Shown here piece by piece: positions 56,852 through 64,000 of a stretch of DNA of 64,000 nucleotides. Every line of letters starts with the position of its first letter. Position 1 is the stretch's first letter. The DNA lies in the IMG/VR virus record IMGVR_UViG_3300036945_001096, positions 1 to 64,000 of that record. One strand, 5' to 3'. The stretch is from a virus. Below the pieces are notes generated by a model. That model was not told where the DNA came from and did not search any database. It worked only from the letters and a program-made list of their open reading frames with translations. The position numbers and the translations under genes are program-made.

Positions 56852-57517
56852 TTAACGTTTATAAATAAACGCTATATTGTTTTCCAACTTAATTTCTAAT
56901 ACAATTTTATCAATAGCATTTTCGAGATAAGTATTTTCTTCTGCTGTTAAGTAAGGTGATTCAAATTTACCTGTCTTACTAAATTTATCTAAAACATTAA
57001 GTGTTACGTCTGTAAAGTTTTTTAAGTCTTTTATATTCCAACCACCTTGCGGGTAATACATATCTGCTAAATCTTCTATCATATACAGCCCACCTGATTT
57101 AACGGTTCTAAATAATCCAGCTAGAGATATTTGCTGATGGTCAACGCAGTGACTACCGTCATCTAAAATAAAATCAAGTTGATTATCACCAATCGTATCT
57201 GCAACTTCTTTGAGATGTATTCGATTAGATTGATCTGCGTGGAAAAACTTATACTTAGGATTTTCAGATTGAATTTGCTTTAGTTGATCTACAGAAATTT
57301 CAACACAATAGTCTAATCCGTAAATAGTCGATGCTTCTGGATAGTAATCTGACCACATCCTTATACTTGAGCCAAACCTTACACCTATCTCTAAAATTTT
57401 ATTTACCTTTTCAGGTATATATTTAGGATATACTTCAGTATAACCGTGTCTTATATTAAATGTGGTACCTTTATCTGTACCGTGTTTATTTGCTAATTCT
57501 GTTAGTTTTGTTATCAT
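56852..57517 (-). CDS. sugar O-methyltransferase-like protein
   Basis: 221 residues. 'LANKHGTDKGTTFNIRHGYTEVY', 'KILEIGVRFGSSIRMW', 'IYGLDYC', 'LDFILDDGSHCVDHQ' and 'VKSGGLYMIEDL' resemble macrolide/rhamnosyl-type O-methyltransferases (MycE/CmcI-like). Overlaps the gene upstream by 4 nt. SAM dependent. Confidence 0.75.
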   Translation of the reverse strand: MITKLTELANKHGTDKGTTFNIRHGYTEVYPKYIPEKVNKILEIGVRFGSSIRMWSDYYPEASTIYGLDYCVEISVDQLKQIQSENPKYKFFHADQSNRIHLKEVADTIGDNQLDFILDDGSHCVDHQQISLAGLFRTVKSGGLYMIEDLADMYYPQGGWNIKDLKNFTDVTLNVLDKFSKTGKFESPYLTAEENTYLENAIDKIVLEIKLENNIAFIYKR

Positions 57518-58278
57518 AAAATTTTTGCACCTGTACCATTACTCTCCATATGTTTATGTTGGTAAGAATCCCAATCATGTTTAATATCTAATTGTTTTAA
57601 GGGTAAATTTCTAGATACTAAATAAAATCCCCACATTCTTTCTAAGATACCGCACATCCGGTGCGGGCAATGGTTCATGATATTCCATCTATTGTTTTTT
57701 AATATATCGAGAATTTCTAGATGGTGTTCATATAAAAATTTTGCGTATTTTTCGAAAACATACTTAGGTGTTAGGCTTAGAGCTTCACTTATCCATCCGT
57801 TATCCCAGGCAATGGATCCATCGACTTCTGTTTCCATTTTTTCACTCATAAATTCGCAAAGCTTAGATACTTCATACTTTGATAGAGAGAGTTGCTCTTT
57901 TGGTCTTATCATTTGGTAGAAAATTGTATCTGGATTTTTTGTTAGTTCTGAAATAACGCTTTGCACAGAGTTTGTATTAAAAATAACATCATAATGCATG
58001 ATACCAACATGTGTTAGTTTTTCTATCAACTCTTTGTTTGTATATAAATGTACCATAGCACCATATTCATAGCATTGACTTCTTTGATAAAAATAGTCAT
58101 TCCATGGTAATTCCCATTCATTAATTCTCTTAGCTACCTTGGTAGTTATTTGTTTTGGAACCTTTTTCTGTACAGTATAACAAGTTAACTTATCAAGCTC
58201 TTCTGGAGTGAGGTGTTGAACCGCTTTATCCAGTAGCATATTATAGGTAATTAAGAAAAAATTAATATTTACTTCCAT
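57514..58278 (-). CDS. putative glycosyltransferase (DUF4422-like)
   Basis: 254 residues. 'THVGIMHYDVIF' resembles the 'vGl.HYRR' element, and the C-terminal 'CGILERMWGFYLVSR' the end motif, of DUF4422-type glycosyltransferases; a distant match. Operon context supports a sugar-transfer role. Confidence 0.5.
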   Translation of the reverse strand: MEVNINFFLITYNMLLDKAVQHLTPEELDKLTCYTVQKKVPKQITTKVAKRINEWELPWNDYFYQRSQCYEYGAMVHLYTNKELIEKLTHVGIMHYDVIFNTNSVQSVISELTKNPDTIFYQMIRPKEQLSLSKYEVSKLCEFMSEKMETEVDGSIAWDNGWISEALSLTPKYVFEKYAKFLYEHHLEILDILKNNRWNIMNHCPHRMCGILERMWGFYLVSRNLPLKQLDIKHDWDSYQHKHMESNGTGAKIL

Positions 58279-58288
58279 ATTATAGTAG

Positions 58289-59005
58289 TTAGATTACACC
58301 TCTATGATGTCTAAACAGCTGAACGTATGGTCTATCTTTTAAATAATTTCCCCACTCTGATGGTTCAGGTAGTAGTTCTATATTATGTTTAACTGCTAAC
58401 AATGATAATATTGATTGATCGTGTCGATGATCCTTAAAGTCTTGTAGATTTTTTTCGGTTATGTTAGGTAGATCAGATATTATATTTTTATTGCAGCAAT
58501 AATCTTTATATTCTTCTAGGAAAGCTATAGTCTTATCAGTCTTTTTATAAAATTGATATGATGCATCAACTTGAGAGGCTTCGTAGTATCTATCATTGTC
58601 GCAATTCATTAGTACAAAACAGTCACGCTTAGTCCATGTCTTGTTTTTATGTGTGGTGTTATTGAAATTACCGTCGCGATTGTCGAATAAGGTAATCTCG
58701 TTAGATGCGCAGTGATTGAATATATACTCTAAACTATTCACTATACTATTACCACTATCGATATATCCTACTATATCACCATTATTGAGTTTAGACATTA
58801 CATCTAAAATAATTAAAGGTTTCCACATCCAATAACCATAACCTCTGGTACTGGAGATGTCATCGTAATCGTGTTTAAAGCTCCAGTTTCTATCTGTATA
58901 AGATATATAACCTGTGAAACCACCTTTTGCTGCGGTTTTATTTAGTAATGCTTGTGAAGCATACCATTTATTGTTTGTTGCAAATGATACTAATATTTTA
59001 TCCAT
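58289..59005 (-). CDS. putative glycosyltransferase (238 aa)
   Basis: 'RGYGYWMWKPLIILDVMSKLNNGDIVGYIDSG' is the signature of a group of GT-A-like transferases in which D-x-G/D-x-D holds the metal-sugar. 'DHRHDQSILSLLA' follows near the C-terminus, as in that group. Overlaps the upstream gene by 8 nt. Confidence 0.65.
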   Translation of the reverse strand: MDKILVSFATNNKWYASQALLNKTAAKGGFTGYISYTDRNWSFKHDYDDISSTRGYGYWMWKPLIILDVMSKLNNGDIVGYIDSGNSIVNSLEYIFNHCASNEITLFDNRDGNFNNTTHKNKTWTKRDCFVLMNCDNDRYYEASQVDASYQFYKKTDKTIAFLEEYKDYCCNKNIISDLPNITEKNLQDFKDHRHDQSILSLLAVKHNIELLPEPSEWGNYLKDRPYVQLFRHHRGVI

Positions 59006-59669
59006 TTTGAAAATTGTTTAACGCTCTAATATTAAATGTTTTTGAGTCGTCAGATTCGAGTCTATCGTTTTTGATGTAAAGTTCGTCAGGCTTCTCTTTA
59101 GTAATAGAATATTGTTTATGTCTAATAATACAATCCTGTATATAGATTACTTTCTTTAAACTACGTGATACTACTGTAAACTCTTTATCACAATATAGTG
59201 ACTTATATGCAGGGTTGTATATGTATCCAAATCTATCGTAATATTTTTTACCTAAAATGGATAGTGTGTTTAGATTCATCTGTTGAAACCCATCATTAAA
59301 CCACAGTACTCCATCCATATCTGGAAAGTACTTAAACATCACTTTCTTTATTATTTCGTCATAACCTTTTATCTCAGGTACCATATCATCTGAAGCAAGT
59401 AAAATAATATCGAATTCTTTACCTGATATGTTTGCATTACAAGCTTCAACTTTTGATTTATTATTATCAAAGAAAAATGACAGGTTCTTATATGTCTTCA
59501 TTTTACTTATAACGTCAGGATTATTCATTGAATAATCATCATTATCACAGGAAACTACAAACTCTACAGAGTCTGTAGTTAGCAGACTGTAGTACTTGTT
59601 AAGTGTGTTGAAGAATTTTTCCGGTCTAGATCTAGTCGGAAATTTTATTAGTAATTTTAAATTGTTCAT
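58998..59669 (-). CDS. GT2-like glycosyltransferase
   Basis: 223 residues. 'LLIKFPTRSRPEKFFNTLNKY', 'VVSCDNDDYSM' and 'FDIILLASDDMVPEI' fit a GT-A fold with SDD in place of DxD. Start moved to ATG 59669 because the upstream extension is the out-of-frame end of the neighbouring gene; overlap is then 38 nt. Confidence 0.65.
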   Translation of the reverse strand: MNNLKLLIKFPTRSRPEKFFNTLNKYYSLLTTDSVEFVVSCDNDDYSMNNPDVISKMKTYKNLSFFFDNNKSKVEACNANISGKEFDIILLASDDMVPEIKGYDEIIKKVMFKYFPDMDGVLWFNDGFQQMNLNTLSILGKKYYDRFGYIYNPAYKSLYCDKEFTVVSRSLKKVIYIQDCIIRHKQYSITKEKPDELYIKNDRLESDDSKTFNIRALNNFQNG

Positions 59670-60384
59670 AGCCCCTATGTGATGAAAAAATATTCTGTGT
59701 ACGATGGCTGTCGTAACCTCTATGTTGCATATTATTGCATTCAATAATGTCAAAATCAACCGATTGCAAGAAACAAAATACACTGAGGTATCTTTCTAAG
59801 AAGTGTCCAGACATTTTATCGTTATTAAAATATACTAGTATTTCCTTCGTCATATCGTGATTAAAATATGCATGTAAAAAATCTGTACTGAAGACGACGT
59901 TATTAGTTGTTATCCATCTATTCTGTGTTGGTTTTATTTCTGTGATTTTATTCTTTATTAAAAAATCAATTAGCTTATCAGAAAAGTGATTACGTATAAA
60001 CAACTCTTTAATATTATCTATAAATGTTATACCGTAGCATTTTTTATTTTTTGTTACAACTTCGTTACAAAATTCTGTGAGAGAGAAGTTTTCGTTGATA
60101 TCTGTATCATACTCTAAGAGACATACATAATCATAACAATTTGTTATTTCTTTATTATGTGCAGCTGCATACCAACCTGTATATGCTAGATAATTAGCAT
60201 TGTGTTCGATATTGTTCTGAAGTTTATTACATTGTATAATGATGTCGTTAGAGTAATCAGTATTGTGATTACCTACTAATAAATACTTGTAATTTGCTAA
60301 CTTGTGGTACTTTTTAGTGGACTCAAATAAATCTATTATACTTTTATTATGCACAACGATTAAGAATAAAATTTTATTTTTCAT
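59632..60384 (-). CDS. putative glycosyltransferase (250 aa)
   Basis: 'KNKILFLIVVHNKSIIDLFE', 'YKYLLVGNHNTDY' and 'YDYVCLLEYDTDINENF' suggest a GT-A fold with E-Y-D-T-D as the metal site. The C-terminal half is unusual. Overlaps both neighbours, so it is surely within the same operon. Confidence 0.6.
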   Translation of the reverse strand: MKNKILFLIVVHNKSIIDLFESTKKYHKLANYKYLLVGNHNTDYSNDIIIQCNKLQNNIEHNANYLAYTGWYAAAHNKEITNCYDYVCLLEYDTDINENFSLTEFCNEVVTKNKKCYGITFIDNIKELFIRNHFSDKLIDFLIKNKITEIKPTQNRWITTNNVVFSTDFLHAYFNHDMTKEILVYFNNDKMSGHFLERYLSVFCFLQSVDFDIIECNNMQHRGYDSHRTQNIFSSHRGYEQFKITNKISD

Positions 60385-61127
60385 ATATACTTGTTTCCTA
60401 TATTGACGTTTTCGAACTTTTTAACATATGGTTGATACATTAGTTCTTTCTGATTTGCTATATCTACATACGCACGATTATTGTGTGTACCTCCAAAATC
60501 TATGCCTGTATCCTCTTTAGAAGGATCGTATTTATTTTTATACCAACTCATACCTTCAAGATGAATGTAGTAATTATTCTCTACATCTATATGACCTATA
60601 CCGAGTTTCACATTTTTAATATCTTCAAAAAAAGTAGAACCTATGTCGTAAATTTTATTTGTGTTAAAGCTATCTCTCATTTTTTGCATATTAAAGAATG
60701 TAATATTATGTTTTTTAATATTTTCAATATCTATAAAACAATGACATGGTGCTATTCTATCATGTATATTTTTACCACCTCTATCACCCTCTAATCTACC
60801 CATTAATGTTAGCTTTGATTGTATAAAATCATTGAGTAGTTTTTCGTGATGTTTTAGAAATATTACATCTGTATCCACAAGTAAAGCATATTTTGTTTTA
60901 CACAATTCTATAGCTCGATTCACACCATTACCATGTGTATCACCAAAAACACGAGTCACTGGTATGTTATTTTCAATTAGTATTTTATGTGTTAATTCGT
61001 CAGTAGAGTTATCTACTAGTACAATTTTCGTTTGTGTATCATGGTAAAACGCCCATGACTTTAACAAGGTTGTAGTTATTATAGGTGTATTATAAGAACA
61101 CGTTATTAACGTAAAGTCTTTATGCAT
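60381..61127 (-). CDS. GT2-family glycosyltransferase
   Basis: 248 residues. 'FTLITCSYNTPIITTTLLKSW', 'IVLVDNSTDELT', 'HGNGVNRAIELCKTKYALLVDTDVIFL' with the DTD metal site. Typical GT2. Overlaps neighbours by 4 and 8 nt. Confidence 0.85.
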   Translation of the reverse strand: MHKDFTLITCSYNTPIITTTLLKSWAFYHDTQTKIVLVDNSTDELTHKILIENNIPVTRVFGDTHGNGVNRAIELCKTKYALLVDTDVIFLKHHEKLLNDFIQSKLTLMGRLEGDRGGKNIHDRIAPCHCFIDIENIKKHNITFFNMQKMRDSFNTNKIYDIGSTFFEDIKNVKLGIGHIDVENNYYIHLEGMSWYKNKYDPSKEDTGIDFGGTHNNRAYVDIANQKELMYQPYVKKFENVNIGNKYI

Positions 61128-61902
61128 TTTTTACTTTAATTTTTTTAAGAAAATTTACTACTTCCTCTGTACTTGCGTCTGGTACATGTAGAGGTGAGGT
61201 TTTGTGTTTCTCCATAAAATACTTCATAGAGTTATTCATTGTTTTTTCCCAGTCTGGTTTATGTCTTATAGATGAGTTAACATCAGGTGCACACTGCTCA
61301 TCAATTAAATCTAAGCTATTTGCTATATCAGCCCACCACCAATAAGGTGTACTATAACCTTTCTTAGCTAATCTAAAAGAGTGATCTACATGTTCGAAAG
61401 CATTATAGAACTTATCGTCGTTTAACCCGACATCCTGTAATGAAGATTTGGTATAAAAACAGAAAGCACCAACACAATGTCTATTTAGTGATACCTTTAC
61501 GTTATCATAATCTATGATAACTCTAGGTTTAGCAGATTTGGTATTATAATCTTTATTTGCATAACCATGATATGCAAACATAAAGTGATGTAAACCGGTA
61601 ACATTATGTGCGTGTATATATTTTTGAAGTATATCTTTATCTTTTATAATCATATCATCTTCAATGATAAATAGAAAATCACAGTTTCTTGATAAAAGAA
61701 TTGACATTGCTTTATTTTTAGATAAACCAACACCTAAGTTTTTTTCGTTGTTTATTATCTCGCAATCAAAATTATCGTTAATAGGTGCGCCATCGTTGAT
61801 TACGATCAATTCATCGTATGAACATTTCTTTAGAGAATCTAAACAAACACTGAATAATGCTCGTCTATTACAAGTTATTACAGCTACACCTATTTTATTC
61901 AT
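61120..61902 (-). CDS. GT2-family glycosyltransferase
   Basis: 260 residues. 'IGVAVITCNRRALFSVCLDSL', 'DELIVINDGAPINDN', 'NLGVGLSKNKAM' and 'FLFIIEDDMII' with the EDD metal site; 'NAFEHVDHSFRLAKKGY' near residue 180 as in glycan-elongating GT2 enzymes. First gene of the minus-strand sugar operon. Confidence 0.87.
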   Translation of the reverse strand: MNKIGVAVITCNRRALFSVCLDSLKKCSYDELIVINDGAPINDNFDCEIINNEKNLGVGLSKNKAMSILLSRNCDFLFIIEDDMIIKDKDILQKYIHAHNVTGLHHFMFAYHGYANKDYNTKSAKPRVIIDYDNVKVSLNRHCVGAFCFYTKSSLQDVGLNDDKFYNAFEHVDHSFRLAKKGYSTPYWWWADIANSLDLIDEQCAPDVNSSIRHKPDWEKTMNNSMKYFMEKHKTSPLHVPDASTEEVVNFLKKIKVKNA

Positions 61903-61928
61903 ATAGTATTATATTAAATATTTTATAT

Positions 61929-62273
61929 ATGTCAACCGTAAACATAGGTATCAATCAGTTACCTGTAACAAATGAAATTATTAATGGAGATTATCTGATA
62001 GTAGATAATGGTATTGAGACCAGACGTCTAGATTTTAAAGATTTTATAGTAGGTTTAGATAATGTCACGTTTGCGTCTACTATTAGTAGCAACTCATCAG
62101 ATATATTGTCGTTGTCCTCGGCTGTTACTACTAATACGTTGAATATATCGTCGTTATCTTCAACTTTTTACGGGCAAACTACGACTTCTGCTGTTTTAAC
62201 AAGTTCTACACACTATATAAAAATAAGAATAAATGGTGCAAACTACGCAATAATGCTTAGTGCTACCAATTAA
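61929..62273 (+). CDS. small fibre-like protein (114 aa)
   Basis: 'INQLPVTNEIINGDYLIVDNGIETRRLDFKDFI' is the attachment-type N-terminus also seen at 37674 and 26571, followed by a Ser/Thr-rich beta region. Probably a short fibre or adaptor. Its end overlaps the convergent kinase gene by 4 nt. Confidence 0.6.
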   Translation: MSTVNIGINQLPVTNEIINGDYLIVDNGIETRRLDFKDFIVGLDNVTFASTISSNSSDILSLSSAVTTNTLNISSLSSTFYGQTTTSAVLTSSTHYIKIRINGANYAIMLSATN

Positions 62274-63061
62274 CGTTTATTTTTCTTTACAAATTCCTTA
62301 ATTTGTTTAATTTCTTTCTTATAGGCTTTTTCTTTCTTATCGATAGCTTTTTGGTCACTAAGAATTGAGCCTATTTGATCTACTAACAAATTATTAGGGT
62401 TTAGTATATTATTAGGGTTTAGTATATTATTGGGATCATTAACGTCTCCACCTATACATTCACCGTTCTGATTTAAGTATAGCTTGATCATTTGAATACG
62501 TTCTTGACGATTACCAAATATTTCTATAACCGCAGGGCAGTCATCTGTAGGAAAGAACGGTGTTTTACCTAAACCCAATCTATATTGCATATTAAGAGCT
62601 TTGAAAATATTGTCAATCTCTTTAATATAAACACCATCGGATTCTCTCAATCCGTCATTTTCAATCTTAACAGGTGATACCCTAGTAATGGGTATAAAAA
62701 AGATAATATCTAGATGTCTTAAACTTTCTCTTACAATAGGTATGCACTTATCGATAAATTCCTTATCAATATCACCTACGTTATTTTCAAAGCACCATAG
62801 TGAGTATACTAGATTATCTAGCGGACATCTGTCGAATATGACGTTATCAGTAAGTGTATATTTTTGGAGCTCATCCAACATAAAGTTCAATATCTTCCAC
62901 TGGCTGTCTTTGGTAGCATTTTTACTATGAGGTAAATTTGCAGTTTTTATTAAGTCTCTATAAGTAGAGCTTTCAGATTTAAATAAAGGCCATTCTGTTA
63001 GAAAGTCTTTAATAAGAGTACTCTTCCCTTGTGAAGCCGTCCCTGAAATCGCGATACGCAT
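62270..63061 (-). CDS. NadR-like P-loop kinase, copy 2
   Basis: 263 residues. Walker A 'GTASQGKSTLI', 'DNVIFDRCPLDNLVYSLW' in the same relative place as the protein at 39212, so the two are paralogues. It has a C-terminal extension with an Asn-Pro repeat (ILNPNN x3) and a basic coiled coil. ATG 63061 preferred over an upstream GTG. Substrate unknown. Confidence 0.65.
   Translation of the reverse strand: MRIAISGTASQGKSTLIKDFLTEWPLFKSESSTYRDLIKTANLPHSKNATKDSQWKILNFMLDELQKYTLTDNVIFDRCPLDNLVYSLWCFENNVGDIDKEFIDKCIPIVRESLRHLDIIFFIPITRVSPVKIENDGLRESDGVYIKEIDNIFKALNMQYRLGLGKTPFFPTDDCPAVIEIFGNRQERIQMIKLYLNQNGECIGGDVNDPNNILNPNNILNPNNLLVDQIGSILSDQKAIDKKEKAYKKEIKQIKEFVKKNKR
62391..62432. repeat. 18-bp tandem repeat in a coding region
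   Basis: ATTATTAGGGTTTAGTAT unit repeated about 2.3 times, encoding ILNPNN repeats on the minus strand. Confidence 0.7.
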
Positions 63062-63089
63062 AATTGATATTATATGCTTTAGACATAAA

Positions 63090-63118
63090 AAATCCACGAA
63101 TTAAAAATTCGTGGATTT
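63090..63118 (-). terminator. terminator after the H1-like gene
   Basis: 13-bp stem AAATCCACGAATT/AATTCGTGGATTT; T-run on the minus strand. Confidence 0.8.
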
Positions 63119-63131
63119 ACATTAATTTTAA

Positions 63132-63647
63132 TTATGGTGTACTAGTAGGTGCGGCTACTTTTGGTTTTGGCTTGGTTGTTGCCTTGGTTGTTGCCTTGGT
63201 TGTTGCCTTGCCAGATGTACCTTTGATGTTACTAATTACTTCATCAAATGCTTTGTTTAGATTGCTCTTAAAATTATTGAGACTTTGTGGAGATATTTTT
63301 TTCAAGTCAATACCTAGCTTTTGTAAATCAGTAAAGACTTCGTTTGAAACTTTGTCAAACTTTTTGATAGCTGTATTTCTATAAGATTGTACTTTAGCTA
63401 CTGGACCTGCGGTCTTTCCTTGCTGAACTTGTATTGTAGCTTGTTTAACACCAGCTACATTACCTTTAGCACCTGCTATTGCACCTTTAACTTTACCAGA
63501 TACTTGTTTACCCATACCTTGTACAGCACCTACAGCACCTGCTGCTTTTGACTTAATACGATCAATAAGACCTTCGTTTAAACTCTCAACCTGTTTATTA
63601 GTACCCATGTACTTTTCGAAAATAAGTTCGTTCTCTCTATTATTCAT
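63132..63647 (-). CDS. Ala/Lys-rich H1-like capsid-targeted protein (171 aa)
   Basis: The leader has sites I-F-E11 and, better, S-L-N-E25/G. The mature part is Ala/Gly/Lys-rich and ends in three KATT units and KPKPK, like histone H1 tails or bacterial H1-like proteins. A helical region (about 90-145) lies between. Late octamer 5 nt before the ATG. Likely an internal DNA-condensing protein. Confidence 0.65.
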   Translation of the reverse strand: MNNRENELIFEKYMGTNKQVESLNEGLIDRIKSKAAGAVGAVQGMGKQVSGKVKGAIAGAKGNVAGVKQATIQVQQGKTAGPVAKVQSYRNTAIKKFDKVSNEVFTDLQKLGIDLKKISPQSLNNFKSNLNKAFDEVISNIKGTSGKATTKATTKATTKPKPKVAAPTSTP

Positions 63648-63652
63648 AATAT

Positions 63653-63660
63653 TATTTATT
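63653..63660 (-). promoter_or_regulatory. T4-type late promoter AATAAATA (minus strand)
   Basis: TATTTATT on the plus strand, 5 nt before ATG 63647; it overlaps the stop of the next gene. Confidence 0.65.
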
Positions 63661-63955
63661 GTTTTGCTTTTTTATCAAAGCCGAACCAATCTCTTTTCTT
63701 ATAAAGAAAGAATATAATACCACCAATTATAATTACATTAAATATAGTACCTAGTATTTTCTTCCAAACAGGTGTTTCGTTAGATACAACAGGTTCTACT
63801 TTAGATATTTGTTGAGGTATAGGCTCTACAGTCACTATATTTGCATCTTTATCTTGTTTAGCAACGGCTTCTTTTACAACAGCAACAGACGGTTGTTTAC
63901 CATCTTGTGCAGGTACAAAAATAGGTTTTGCATCTGTCCTGTTTTTAGTAAACAT
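63656..63955 (-). CDS. membrane-anchored protein, possibly longer than the window
   Basis: 99 residues from ATG 63955. Pro/Val-rich N-terminal part, one TM segment (about 70-87, FNVIIIGGIIFFLY), then a short basic tail. The frame stays open upstream to the window edge (PQGVVLLPIHEKVEN precedes Met), so the true start may lie outside. Confidence 0.5.
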   Translation of the reverse strand: MFTKNRTDAKPIFVPAQDGKQPSVAVVKEAVAKQDKDANIVTVEPIPQQISKVEPVVSNETPVWKKILGTIFNVIIIGGIIFFLYKKRDWFGFDKKAKQ

Positions 63956-64000
63956 ATTTTCTACTTTTTCATGTATAGGTAGAAGTACAACCCCTTGAGG

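Noticed and set aside
1-64000. Lysogeny functions (integrase, repressor, attachment site)
   Set aside because: None found; the gene content is that of a lytic T4-like phage.

Overview
This window is an AT-rich (about one third GC) stretch of a large T4-like myovirus genome. The diagnosis rests on a recognisable T4 head-and-tail set: portal gp20, neck gp13, tail sheath terminator gp15, head-completion gp4, prohead protease gp21, scaffold gp22, major capsid gp23 and a gp5-type spike. It is supported by a GroES-like gp31, a gp62-like clamp-loader subunit, class I ribonucleotide reductase and T4-type late promoters (TATAAATA). The host cannot be named from the sequence. The first ~330 bases are clearly GC-richer and may be foreign or a chimeric join.

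Layout. 0.37-16.5 kb (+): an early/accessory region of more than 30 small, mostly unrecognised genes in short ATGA-overlapping operons. Nearly every operon is headed by one promoter type, GGAAC-N5-TAWAAT. Inside it lie a 1.35 kb non-coding block of closed, structured RNA elements with tRNA-Met(CAT) and tRNA-Leu(TAA), and a homing endonuclease beside tRNA fragments and tRNA-Arg(TCT). 15.2-17.1 kb: regulatory region with at least 13 copies of an imperfect palindrome (CTTTTCAGAAAAG type) and a GC-rich island with a duplicated 25-mer. 17.2-24.3 kb: proteins predicted to be capsid cargo, including four tandem DGPA-repeat proteins (+) and a minus-strand operon. 24.4-36.5 kb (+): tail and head morphogenesis. 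36.6-40.6 kb (-): small fibre proteins, then queF, a P-loop kinase and a TGT/DpdA-like gene, suggesting 7-deazaguanine DNA modification. 40.6-44.4 kb (+): baseplate/spike. 44.4-47.9 kb (-): nrdA and nrdB. 48-52.5 kb (-): SleB-like hydrolase, Fe-S helicase, cochaperonin, clamp loader, DUF366. 52.5-61.9 kb (-): eleven packed genes for glycosyltransferases and two methyltransferases. 61.9-64 kb: fibre-like protein, second P-loop kinase, H1-like and membrane-anchored proteins.

Three system-level observations stand out. (1) About 15 proteins other than the capsid protein and protease begin with a 9-25 residue leader ending in a hydrophobic-x-Glu site like the T4 capsid-targeting sequence cut by gp21. 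This predicts a large set of proteins packaged in the head and injected, among them a cell-wall hydrolase, DGPA-repeat proteins and two basic DNA-binding candidates. (2) Late promoters sit 5-7 nt from start codons, and several early promoters 5-6 nt, so the first base of the start codon falls at the predicted +1. Many mRNAs should be leaderless, and Shine-Dalgarno sequences are rare. The exception is gp15, which appears to start at ATT behind a perfect AGGAGG. (3) The RNA block at 1.1-2.45 kb contains closed helices, two predicted pseudoknots and a recurrent U-rich TTTTGTTCTTT motif. It may be one ornate RNA or an array of small RNAs.
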